Shown: in pieces, positions 17,714-24,907 of the stretch
How the letters are laid out: the number at the start of each line of letters is the position of its first letter
Numbering within the stretch: the stretch's first letter is position 1
NCBI GenBank assembly: GCA_902780405.1
Contig: CACZFI010000007.1
Coordinates: 1-64,000 of the forward strand
DNA from: an uncultured Lachnospiraceae bacterium
GTDB lineage: Bacteria; Bacillota; Clostridia; Lachnospirales; Lachnospiraceae
Direction: 5' to 3'
Length of the DNA stretch: 64,000 nucleotides
Made by a program: the position numbers and the translations under genes
The notes under the pieces: generated by a model
The model's database searches: none
What the model was told of the DNA's origin: nothing
What the model saw: only the letters and a program-made list of their open reading frames with translations

Positions 17714-19177
17714 TTGAGCACGATCATACATATATCCAACAGACAGATTCAGATCGTGGCCGCCAAGGGGAGCGGCAATGGCGCAAAGCCGGCACGTGCA
17801 TACGTGAGAGAAGCACCGGAGGGCAGTATCATCAACGGTATCGTGATGGATCCCGATGCATTTATCGCCGATATGAAGGAGTTCTTCATACAGACGGGTG
17901 TATCGACCAAGGACGTTACCCTGATCATCGACAGCAGTAAGATCGCAGGAAAGCGACTGGAGATCCCGAAGCTGTCCAAGCCGAAGACACTGGATTTTAT
18001 TCGCCGCGAGATGGTGGACATGGACAAGGAGAATGTCGACGAGGTCTACTCCTACATCGAGTTAACAGGCGATAAGAACGCCAAGCTCCGCAGTGTCTAC
18101 GCCAATTCCGTAGACATCGAGTTCGTCAGGGATTACGTGGAGATCTTTAAGGAGATCGGCGTTACGCTGAAGGGCATCTATTCGGGTGTCGGTACCATGA
18201 TCAAGATGATCGAGCGTACCGCAGCGAAGACGGCCGGAACATTTGTCGCACAGATCGCAGATGATAACATCTTGACCAACATCCTCTGGGTGGACGGCAA
18301 GTTCTATTACTACAGCAGCCAGCGCTGCTTCCAGGAGCCGGGAACCGAGGCGTACTACGATGAGTGCGTAAGGGCGCTTTCCCAGCTGACACAGTTTATG
18401 CAGGCCAACCAGATCGAGTCCCCGCTGGATGTGATCTATGTCGGCGGTATTGCAAATATGGACATCAATATGTACCGGGTGCTCGCTGCATCTTCACGCA
18501 TCGAAACCGCGATCGAAGAGTTTGACTGCGGCCTTCGGGCAAAGTACGGTGCCGGATTCGATCTGCACACCTTCCTTCAGTCCGTAGCCGGACTTACCAC
18601 TCTTTCCAATGAGAGCAACCTCTTGCACAGATTCACCGCAAGTCAGAAGGAGTCGAAGGTTGATTCCACATTAAAGAAGCGCATCGCTTTGATCGCAGGT
18701 ACACTTGTCGTGATGCTGCTTGCACTGGCATCGGTGATCTTCGTCAAGCTTCAAAAGCAGAAGGAACTCGATGATTTAAAGGCGTCCAACGAAAACCAGG
18801 CAACACAGATGCAGCTTGAGGATTACGACCGGATTTCTTACGAGATGGCAGCTGTGGTGATGCGGCTGAACAGTATGGATCTGATCGAGCGTATGGTGGA
18901 TTCTTATCCCGCATGCAACAGTGCCGTGATCAAGGAGATCGAGGATGCGGCAGCAGGATATGCGACCATCGAAGTCAACAGCTTTATGGCTTCAAGCGGT
19001 ACGGTTGCATTTGTTGCGAACGCGGAAGAAGTTAAAAATGTCAATCAGTTCATAGCGAAGCTGCTTGAGAAAGACATCTTCAGTGACGTGAACTACACAG
19101 GTTATACCTATGATGATGGGGAGCAGGTATACAACATCCATGTAATCTGTACCCTCTCGGAAAACGCAGGAAAGTAG
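17714..19177 (+). CDS. PilM-PilN fusion protein
   Basis: 487 aa. Residues 1 to about 300 resemble the actin-like PilM fold (IIHISNRQIQIV start, LIIDSSKIAGKRLEIPKLSK, YVGGIANM). A membrane helix at about 323-345 (ALIAGTLVVMLLALASVIFVKL), a coiled coil and a C-terminal periplasm-facing-type domain correspond to PilN. Diderm systems have separate PilM and PilN; here they are one chain. The start is TTG 17714, after a GGGGGAACAGG site; no in-frame ATG is closer. PilM/N/O form the alignment complex around PilC. Confidence 0.82.
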   Translation: MSTIIHISNRQIQIVAAKGSGNGAKPARAYVREAPEGSIINGIVMDPDAFIADMKEFFIQTGVSTKDVTLIIDSSKIAGKRLEIPKLSKPKTLDFIRREMVDMDKENVDEVYSYIELTGDKNAKLRSVYANSVDIEFVRDYVEIFKEIGVTLKGIYSGVGTMIKMIERTAAKTAGTFVAQIADDNILTNILWVDGKFYYYSSQRCFQEPGTEAYYDECVRALSQLTQFMQANQIESPLDVIYVGGIANMDINMYRVLAASSRIETAIEEFDCGLRAKYGAGFDLHTFLQSVAGLTTLSNESNLLHRFTASQKESKVDSTLKKRIALIAGTLVVMLLALASVIFVKLQKQKELDDLKASNENQATQMQLEDYDRISYEMAAVVMRLNSMDLIERMVDSYPACNSAVIKEIEDAAAGYATIEVNSFMASSGTVAFVANAEEVKNVNQFIAKLLEKDIFSDVNYTGYTYDDGEQVYNIHVICTLSENAGK

Positions 19178-19189
19178 GGGGTGAGGGAA

Positions 19190-20002
19190 TTGCAGACAGA
19201 GATGACGGAAAGAGATAAACGACTGATCGTAGCACTTTCGATCTTTGTGATCGTGGTTGCCATCGCCTACTGGGGCATCCGGCCGGCGTTAAAGGATATC
19301 AAGGCGATCAACAAGGATATCGAAGAGCAGCAGGAAATTGAGAAGATCAACGAGAAAAAGCTCTCCATGCTCACACTGTATCAGGCGATGCAGGAGGAGT
19401 ATCTTACAGAGGTTGATACCAAGACCGAGCAGTTCTACCCGATGATGAACAGTGACGAGATCGACAAGCTCTTCACACTGGAAGTGTTAAAGAGAGGATT
19501 CTCGTCCTACGATCTTGCCATCGCCATCGACAATATGCCGGTGGATATGGAGCCTTACATGTATTCGGAACTGGCGGCGGCGATCGAGACCGGTGAGTCA
19601 ACGGATACCTATGAAAACGTTAGCGAGGAATCCCTTCTTCCGGGCGTCGACAAGAAGGAAGATGAAAGTGAAGATGAAAGTGAAGATGAAAATGAAGACA
19701 AAGATTCCGGCGAGAGCGAAGATGCATCCGAGCTTCTTCCCGAGAATGTCAATACGGACATTTACAGCGCAACCGTGACGATGCGCCTGGGCGGAGACAA
19801 GAAAGCACTTGAAAACTATATCGATGACCTCTACAAGACGGACAAGAAGCTTCTGGTCAATTCCTACGCATGGAGCGAGGACGTGACCATAGATGCCGCA
19901 GATGCGGAACGCGCACTCTATGTGGAAGAGGACGGCGGCGTCAATGTCAACGTGGAAACGGTGCTCGATATCAGTGTCACCATCTATATGTATAAGGAGT
20001 AG
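19190..20002 (+). CDS. PilO-like pilus assembly protein with acidic insert
   Basis: About 270 aa: a membrane helix near the N-terminus (LIVALSIFVIVVAIAYWGI), a coiled coil to about residue 75, then an alpha/beta domain, the arrangement of PilO. An acidic low-complexity insert (DESEDESEDENEDKDSGESED) separates the two halves and is encoded by 12-bp tandem repeats near 19657-19700. TTG 19190 is preferred because AGGGGG lies 8 bases upstream; GTG 19181 is too close to that site and ATG 19202 is another option. Confidence 0.78.
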   Translation: MQTEMTERDKRLIVALSIFVIVVAIAYWGIRPALKDIKAINKDIEEQQEIEKINEKKLSMLTLYQAMQEEYLTEVDTKTEQFYPMMNSDEIDKLFTLEVLKRGFSSYDLAIAIDNMPVDMEPYMYSELAAAIETGESTDTYENVSEESLLPGVDKKEDESEDESEDENEDKDSGESEDASELLPENVNTDIYSATVTMRLGGDKKALENYIDDLYKTDKKLLVNSYAWSEDVTIDAADAERALYVEEDGGVNVNVETVLDISVTIYMYKE

Positions 20003-20005
20003 GCC

Positions 20006-21691
20006 ATGGAACTGAAAAGAAACAATGCCATTCGAATCGGCGATGTGTTAAAAGAGTTCGGCTACGTCACCGACGAGCAGGTCGGAGAAGCAATCGCCTA
20101 CCAGAAGGAACATAAGGGAGTGCTTCTCGGAGGCGCTCTGATTGAACTCGGATTTATCAACGAGCGTCAGATGCTCGATGCACTCGGAAGAAGACTGGAT
20201 CATGAAGTGGTGAACATCAGTGATCTCACGGTGGATATCAAGGCCGTGGAGCTGATCCCGAAGACACTGGCAGAAAAGTACTGCATGATGCCTTACGCAG
20301 TGGACGACAGATCCCTGTACCTGCTGGTCAACGATCCCCTAAACTTCTACGGTATCGAGGATATCCGACAGATTGCAGGTATGCACGTGGAGCTGAAGCT
20401 CTGCGAGAAGGCACCGCTCGAGAATGCCATCGCATACTACTATTCCGAAGTATCCGCTAGAAAGGCTGCCGCAAAGGCGTCCAAGAACTCCTCCTTCACA
20501 GAGGAGATCGTGGAGGTGAACATCGAAGAGGGCGACGACGATACGCCGATCATCAACCTCTTAAACAGCCTGATCATCCGCGCATATAACTCAAATGTGT
20601 CCGATATTCATATCGAGCCCTTTGAGACACATACCTCGGTCCGCATGCGTATGGACGGTGTCATCACCGACGTTATGCAGCTGCAGAAGAATATTCATAA
20701 TTCGCTCATCGCGCGTATCAAGATCCTCGGTGACTTGGATATCGCAGAGCGTCGTATCCCGCAGGACGGACATTTCCGTACCGCCATTGAGGGTACCAGC
20801 CTCAACATCCGTGTATCCGTCATCCCGACGGTCTTCGGAGAGAAGGCAGTGCTTCGACTTCTTGCATCTGCGGCAAGTATCGACAACTCCGGCACCTTCG
20901 GTATGAAGGAGAAAAACTACGAGATCGTATCCAAGATGCTGCAGTCACCCAACGGTATCATTTACGTGACGGGACCCACCGGATCCGGTAAGTCCACCAC
21001 ACTCTACATGATCCTCGAGCAGCTGTCCAAGCGTGCGGTGAATATCTCCACCATCGAAGATCCTGTCGAGAAAAATGTACCGAAGCTCAACCAGATGCAG
21101 GTAAATAACACTGCGGGACTTACCTTTGAGTCAGGTCTCCGTGCCCTGCTTCGTCAGGACCCGGATATCATCATGGTAGGTGAGACGAGAGACAATGAGA
21201 CCGCAGCCATCTCCGTAAGAGCGGCGATCACCGGACACCTGGTGCTTTCAACCCTCCATACCAACGATGCGGCATCCTCGGTTGTCCGTCTGGTGGACAT
21301 GGGCATCGAACCCTACCTGCTTGCCAATTCCCTGGTGGGTATCGTGGCGCAGCGACTGGTCCGCAAGGTATGTCCTGTCTGCGGTGCATGGGGTGAGATG
21401 AGCGACAAGGAAGAAGCCATCGCCGGAAGACACCTGCCTCGCGTAAAGCACGCGGTCGGCTGTGCACAGTGTAACAACACCGGCTACAAGGGACGTATCT
21501 CCATCCATGAGATCCTGCCGATCAATAAGCCCATCCGTGAGATGATCTCACAGGAAAAGACTGCGGAGGAGATCAAAGAGTACGCCCGCAAGGAGCTCGG
21601 CATGCTCACCCTGAAGGAGAGTGCACTCGAACTGGTGGAAGAAGGACTTACCACCGTGGACGAGCTCGTGAAGGTTGCTTACTACGATTAA
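20006..21691 (+). CDS. pilB: Type IV pilus extension ATPase PilB
   Basis: 561 aa. N-terminal GspE-N domain (about 1-150), then the ATPase with Walker A GPTGSGKST (about 331), Asp box and Walker B (LRQDPDIIMVGETRD), His box (TGHLVLSTLHTND) and a four-cysteine zinc site (CPVCG ... CAQCNNTGYKGR). It powers pilin polymerisation. It is the last gene of the first pilus transcription unit; no PilT-like retraction ATPase follows. Confidence 0.95.
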   Translation: MELKRNNAIRIGDVLKEFGYVTDEQVGEAIAYQKEHKGVLLGGALIELGFINERQMLDALGRRLDHEVVNISDLTVDIKAVELIPKTLAEKYCMMPYAVDDRSLYLLVNDPLNFYGIEDIRQIAGMHVELKLCEKAPLENAIAYYYSEVSARKAAAKASKNSSFTEEIVEVNIEEGDDDTPIINLLNSLIIRAYNSNVSDIHIEPFETHTSVRMRMDGVITDVMQLQKNIHNSLIARIKILGDLDIAERRIPQDGHFRTAIEGTSLNIRVSVIPTVFGEKAVLRLLASAASIDNSGTFGMKEKNYEIVSKMLQSPNGIIYVTGPTGSGKSTTLYMILEQLSKRAVNISTIEDPVEKNVPKLNQMQVNNTAGLTFESGLRALLRQDPDIIMVGETRDNETAAISVRAAITGHLVLSTLHTNDAASSVVRLVDMGIEPYLLANSLVGIVAQRLVRKVCPVCGAWGEMSDKEEAIAGRHLPRVKHAVGCAQCNNTGYKGRISIHEILPINKPIREMISQEKTAEEIKEYARKELGMLTLKESALELVEEGLTTVDELVKVAYYD

Positions 21692-21804
21692 GCAAAACAC
21701 AAAATGTTCACATTTTTAATCTATGCAAATCGACGAGGATAGCCGATATATAGATTGGAAATGAGAAATATAATTGTGCAACCCGACAAAATTGCCAAAT
21801 ACAC

Positions 21805-21833
21805 TTGTTGGATATGTACAAAAATGCTATAAT
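21805..21833 (+). promoter_or_regulatory. Promoter of the major pilin gene
   Basis: TTGTTG (21805-21810), 17-bp spacer, perfect TATAAT (21828-21833), 48 bp before the start. A separate strong promoter fits high expression of a major pilin. Confidence 0.75.
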
Positions 21834-21881
21834 TGGCATATGTTTAAAGAGAGTATTTCTTGAAAAAAGGAGGACACTAAC

Positions 21882-22364
21882 ATGAAGAAGAACACCAAGA
21901 ACAAAGGCTTTACACTTGTAGAGTTGATCGTAGTACTTGTTATCCTTGCGATCCTCGCTGCAATCCTCGTACCGGCACTGCTCGGTTACATCGACGCTGC
22001 CAGAAATAAGCAGACCGTACTCGACGCAAAGAGCTGCCTCACCGCTGCACAGGCTGAGATGTCCAACATCTACGCATCTAAGAGCGGCGTTCCTAAGGAT
22101 ATTGCAGATGCAAGCAAATCTCATGTAGCGCAGGTTAAGAGCATGGCTGATACGGATTCTCTTCATACAACTGCGTTTTGGGTTGGATGTAAGACATACG
22201 TTGATACAAAAACAAAAAAAGAGCAGCATGACGCATTTACAATCACATGGGCATACTACAAGAATGCAGACGGAAAGGAACTTTGGTTTGATAGTGAGAG
22301 CTGGGTGGACACTAAGTATGAATGTCCTTCAGATTGCACTCCGTATAAAATCATAATCGAATAA
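21882..22364 (+). CDS. Probable major type IV pilin
   Basis: 160 aa, signal NKG|FTLVELIVVLVILAILAAILVPALLGYIDAARNKQ, the most canonical pilin in the window, with AAAGGAGG eight bases before ATG. The C-terminal domain has four cysteines (Cys near 48, 106, 148, 152), allowing a C-terminal disulphide loop. Its own promoter and terminator suggest strong independent expression. The 3' half is more AT-rich than the 5' half, as expected of a variable, possibly exchanged, pilin ectodomain. Confidence 0.9.
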   Translation: MKKNTKNKGFTLVELIVVLVILAILAAILVPALLGYIDAARNKQTVLDAKSCLTAAQAEMSNIYASKSGVPKDIADASKSHVAQVKSMADTDSLHTTAFWVGCKTYVDTKTKKEQHDAFTITWAYYKNADGKELWFDSESWVDTKYECPSDCTPYKIIIE

Positions 22365-22399
22365 AAGGATGCCTGATCCCGTTACAAAAATGTTACATC

Positions 22400-22434
22400 A
22401 AGAACCCGAGACATATGTCCCGGGTTCTTTTTTT
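22400..22434 (+). terminator. Terminator of the major pilin gene
   Basis: AAGAACCCG/CGGGTTCTT with an inner GACATATGTC palindrome, then T7. It closely resembles the terminator at 24319, after the DUF4143 ATPase. Confidence 0.88.
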
Positions 22435-22435
22435 G

Positions 22436-22487
22436 CGCATCCCCACGCCAGCGCCACAAAAGATCCCAGCAACCACTCGCGGTCGTA
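22436..22487 (+). repeat. Leader repeat shared with 24566-24614
   Basis: Both copies read CGCATC-CC-AC, then CCAGCGCCACAAAAGATCCC, then AG(C/T)AACCACT(C/T)GCGGTCGT. They lie just before hairpin copies C and E, so this sequence is probably part of the same repeat unit. Confidence 0.85.
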
Positions 22488-22540
22488 CACGCACGGAGCC
22501 AGACACCTGAAGGAGTCAGGCAACGTGTTTACGATTCACA

Positions 22541-22754
22541 GGCTGTGGCGGGTTGCCGCGTTGCAAGGACAACGTGGAGACGCCGGCACTTAATGAGCGC
22601 GAAGCGCGAATTTAGTACCGTTGCGTGCGGAATCAGGTCTGCATCTGCGATGCAGACAGCCTGTCGCGGCTTTGAGCGACTTCATTGGAATCCGTCAGGA
22701 TTCCTACCGATTTAGCGCAAGCGGGTCCGGCAACACGGCAGGCCCGCCGCAGCC
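22541..22754 (+). repeat. Long-hairpin intergenic repeat, copy C
   Basis: Outer arms 22541-22564 (GGCTGTGGCGGGTTGCCGCG...) and 22729-22754 are complementary with a few mismatches. The core is 22584-22620 (CGGCACTTAATGAGCGC ... TTTAGTACCG). Between core and right arm are two more perfect hairpins: 22638-22658 (9-bp arms GTCTGCATC) and 22687-22704 (7-bp arms GGAATCC). A REP-like palindrome precedes it at 22496-22524. No gene is seen between 22435 and 22945. Confidence 0.8.
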
Positions 22755-22826
22755 GTCACCGGAAGCACGAGATTCCTGCCACTACAAGCGGATGCATTTT
22801 TTGCGAAAAAGGAAGAATTCCGATAT

Positions 22827-22905
22827 CTTGAAATATATGTCGATTTTGAAAAGATTTAACTTGAAATATATGCAGTATAATGCGATAATTAACTTGAAAT
22901 ATATG
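22827..22905 (+). repeat. Three CTTGAAATATATG direct repeats at 33-bp spacing
   Basis: Identical 13-mers at 22827-22839, 22860-22872 and 22893-22905. Starts are exactly 33 bp apart, about three helical turns, so bound proteins would sit on the same DNA face. The last copy lies 40 bp before the DUF4143 ATPase start. Operator or iteron are the likely roles. Confidence 0.9.
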
Positions 22906-22945
22906 TAGGTTCAATGAAGGATAGAAGATTCTTCGGAGGTTGAAG

Positions 22946-24280
22946 ATGTTTAAAAGAAAAGTGTACGATGAGTTAATGGCATGGAAAGAAAAATATGGTA
23001 CGAGGTATGCTGTTTTGCTTGAAGGAGCAAGGCGTGTCGGAAAATCTACAGTTGCAGAAGAATTTGCCAGATTAAATTTCAAATCATATATTAAGATTGA
23101 TTTTGCAAATCTAACTAAAGAAATGAGAGCTGTATTTGATGATATAGCAGATATTGATAACTTTTTTCTTAGGCTGCAAGCTGTCTCGGGTGTCAGACTC
23201 TATGAGAAGGAATCTGTCATTGTTTTCGATGAGATTCAAAAAATGCCGGAAGTCAGACAAGCTATGAAATACCTGGTTGCAGACGGTAGATACTACTATA
23301 TTGAAACAGGATCGCTCATCAGTATTAAGAAAAATGTGCAGAATATTGTAATACCATCAGAGGAACACAGAATACAGGTGTATCCGATGGATTACGAAGA
23401 ATTTGTCTGGGCGACCGGAAAAGATTTTGAAGTGATGCGGGAATTGTATCGAATAAACCGGACAGTGGGGAATGGCGTTAACAGAAAGCTTATGAGGGAT
23501 TTTAGGATATACATGGCTGTCGGAGGAATGCCGCAAGCTGTTGAAGCATATATAAATAAGGAAAACTTTGAGGTGATTGATGATGTAAAAAGGGAGATTT
23601 TGGAACTTTACAAGGCGGACTTCTATAAGATAGATCCATCAGGAAGAATCTCGAGGATGTATGAGAACATTCCGAATCAGCTGAGTGCTAATTCAAAGCG
23701 ATTTGTACTGTCTAAAGCACTGGGTAAACGAATTTCAAACAGAGATATGGAATTGTTCTCTGAATTATTGGATTCGAAAACGGTTTTAATATCCTACAAC
23801 TGTACTGATCCGTCAGCTGCGCTTGGCCAGTCGAGATCAATGGATTCTTATAAACTGTATTTGGCGGATACCGGTCTGTTCACAACGCTTCTCTTTAATA
23901 GTGAGGATAAGGTTAACTCGGAGATATATATAAAACTGATGAGTGACAAGCTCGAAGCAAATCTGGGATACTTGTATGAAAACATGGTAGCACAGATGAT
24001 TGTCAGTTCGGGACGTAAACTGTATTATCACACATGGAGAAAAGAAAACAGCACTCACAGCTATGAGGTGGATTTTTTGGTTTCGTCGCATACAAAGATT
24101 GTTCCGTTTGAGATAAAATCATCATCTGTCCGTTTTCATGAGTCTATAACAGCGTTTGCTCAAAAGTATTCCTCGAGAATCTACAGACAATATCTTTTGT
24201 CGCAAAAGGACGTGGGAAATGAGGAGATGCTGATTATGAAACCGCTATATATGCTGCCGTTTATTCTTGAAGATTTGTAA
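22946..24280 (+). CDS. AAA_14 / DUF4143 family ATPase
   Basis: 444 aa. N-terminal AAA_14 domain with Walker A EGARRVGKST (about 26-35), Walker B IVFDEIQKM and the sensor TGS; C-terminal DUF4143 region with ADTGLF, GYLYENMVAQMI and the nuclease-like YEVDFLVSSHTKIVPFEIKSS (D-ExK) segment. Such ATPases are common, often mobile or patchy, and their function is not established. ATG 22946 is chosen for its GGAGG site at 22935-22939; TTG 22940 is too close. The gene is clearly more AT-rich than its surroundings and is bracketed by homologous terminators, leader sequences and long-hairpin repeats, which suggests acquisition. Confidence 0.9.
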   Translation: MFKRKVYDELMAWKEKYGTRYAVLLEGARRVGKSTVAEEFARLNFKSYIKIDFANLTKEMRAVFDDIADIDNFFLRLQAVSGVRLYEKESVIVFDEIQKMPEVRQAMKYLVADGRYYYIETGSLISIKKNVQNIVIPSEEHRIQVYPMDYEEFVWATGKDFEVMRELYRINRTVGNGVNRKLMRDFRIYMAVGGMPQAVEAYINKENFEVIDDVKREILELYKADFYKIDPSGRISRMYENIPNQLSANSKRFVLSKALGKRISNRDMELFSELLDSKTVLISYNCTDPSAALGQSRSMDSYKLYLADTGLFTTLLFNSEDKVNSEIYIKLMSDKLEANLGYLYENMVAQMIVSSGRKLYYHTWRKENSTHSYEVDFLVSSHTKIVPFEIKSSSVRFHESITAFAQKYSSRIYRQYLLSQKDVGNEEMLIMKPLYMLPFILEDL

Positions 24281-24318
24281 ATCTGGACCCTTTGTGCGGC
24301 TTAATTGACCAACACATA

Positions 24319-24352
24319 AAGAACTCGGGACATTGTCCCGTGTTCTTTTTTT
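24319..24352 (+). terminator. Terminator of the DUF4143 ATPase gene
   Basis: AAGAAC-T-CGGGAC ... GTCCCG-T-GTTCTT followed by T7; similar to the terminator at 22400. Confidence 0.88.
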
Positions 24353-24360
24353 GCGCTGAC

Positions 24361-24574
24361 GGGGATGCGGGTGGGGTTCGGGTGGAAACTCCGGGAGACA
24401 AGTTACTAAGTATCCCGATTCAGATACAGTCACAGCACGCAACCGGCGCTGGTTTGCCATCCTTGGCAAATCAGCACCTGTCTCGCCATCCGTGGCTCGA
24501 CTTGCTGAGTCTCACGGGATACAAGTAACTTGAGTCTCCCTCCGTCGACCACTCCTCACCCTACCCGCATCTCC
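24361..24574 (+). repeat. Long-hairpin intergenic repeat D (different core)
   Basis: Outer arms GGGGATGCGGGT (24361-24372) and ACCCGCATCTCC (24563-24574); middle arms GGGAGACAAGTTACTAAGTA... (24393-24417) and its near complement 24515-24540; inner hairpin 24448-24475 (GCTGGTTTGCCA / TGGCAAATCAGC). It lacks the GGTACTTAA core of copies A, B, C and E but has the same nested architecture and abuts copy E. Confidence 0.8.
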
Positions 24575-24614
24575 ACCAGCGCCACAAAAGATCCCAGTAA
24601 CCACTTGCGGTCGT
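24566..24614 (+). repeat. Leader repeat shared with 22436-22487
   Basis: Second copy of the leader described at 22436, running into the left arm of hairpin copy E. Confidence 0.85.
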
Positions 24615-24794
24615 GATTGTGTGCGATATTACGTGAGTGAGTTGGCATGGGTCTGCGTTGACAGGACAACATGAAGCCGCCGGTACTTAATGAGCGCAAG
24701 GCGCGAATTTAGTACCGCTGCGAGCTGAATTTAGCGAGAGCGTGTCCAGTCAACACAGTCCCATGCCAACGAACGCATATGACCACACGACCGC
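24607..24794 (+). repeat. Long-hairpin intergenic repeat, copy E
   Basis: Outer arms GCGGTCGTG (24607-24615) and CACGACCGC (24786-24794) are perfect; middle arms 24641-24668 (GTTGGCATGGGTCTGCGTTG...) and 24743-24770 pair over about 28 bp; the core is 24681-24717 (CGGTACTTAATGAGCGC ... TTTAGTACCG). It ends 15 bp before the glmM promoter. There is no gene between 24353 and 24907. Confidence 0.82.
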
Positions 24795-24809
24795 TATGTG
24801 GTGCGTAAC

Positions 24810-24838
24810 TTTACAAGAGGTACAAGATATGGTATAAT
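24810..24838 (+). promoter_or_regulatory. Promoter of glmM
   Basis: TTTACA (24810-24815), 17 bp, TATAAT (24833-24838). Confidence 0.8.
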
Positions 24839-24907
24839 GCACTCTGTAGTTTTGCGCAACCCTGCGTACGTGGGGCATATCATTCATTTTGCGGGAGGCA
24901 GATGCAC

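Noticed and set aside
22827..22905. CRISPR-like array of three short repeats with 20-bp spacers
   Set aside because: The repeat is only 13 bp, there are just two spacers, and there are no cas genes. Phased operator or iteron sites explain it better.
22369..22908. Small ORFs in the 22.4-22.9 kb gap
   Set aside because: The frames read through palindromic repeats, have no ribosome sites and give no protein-like composition.
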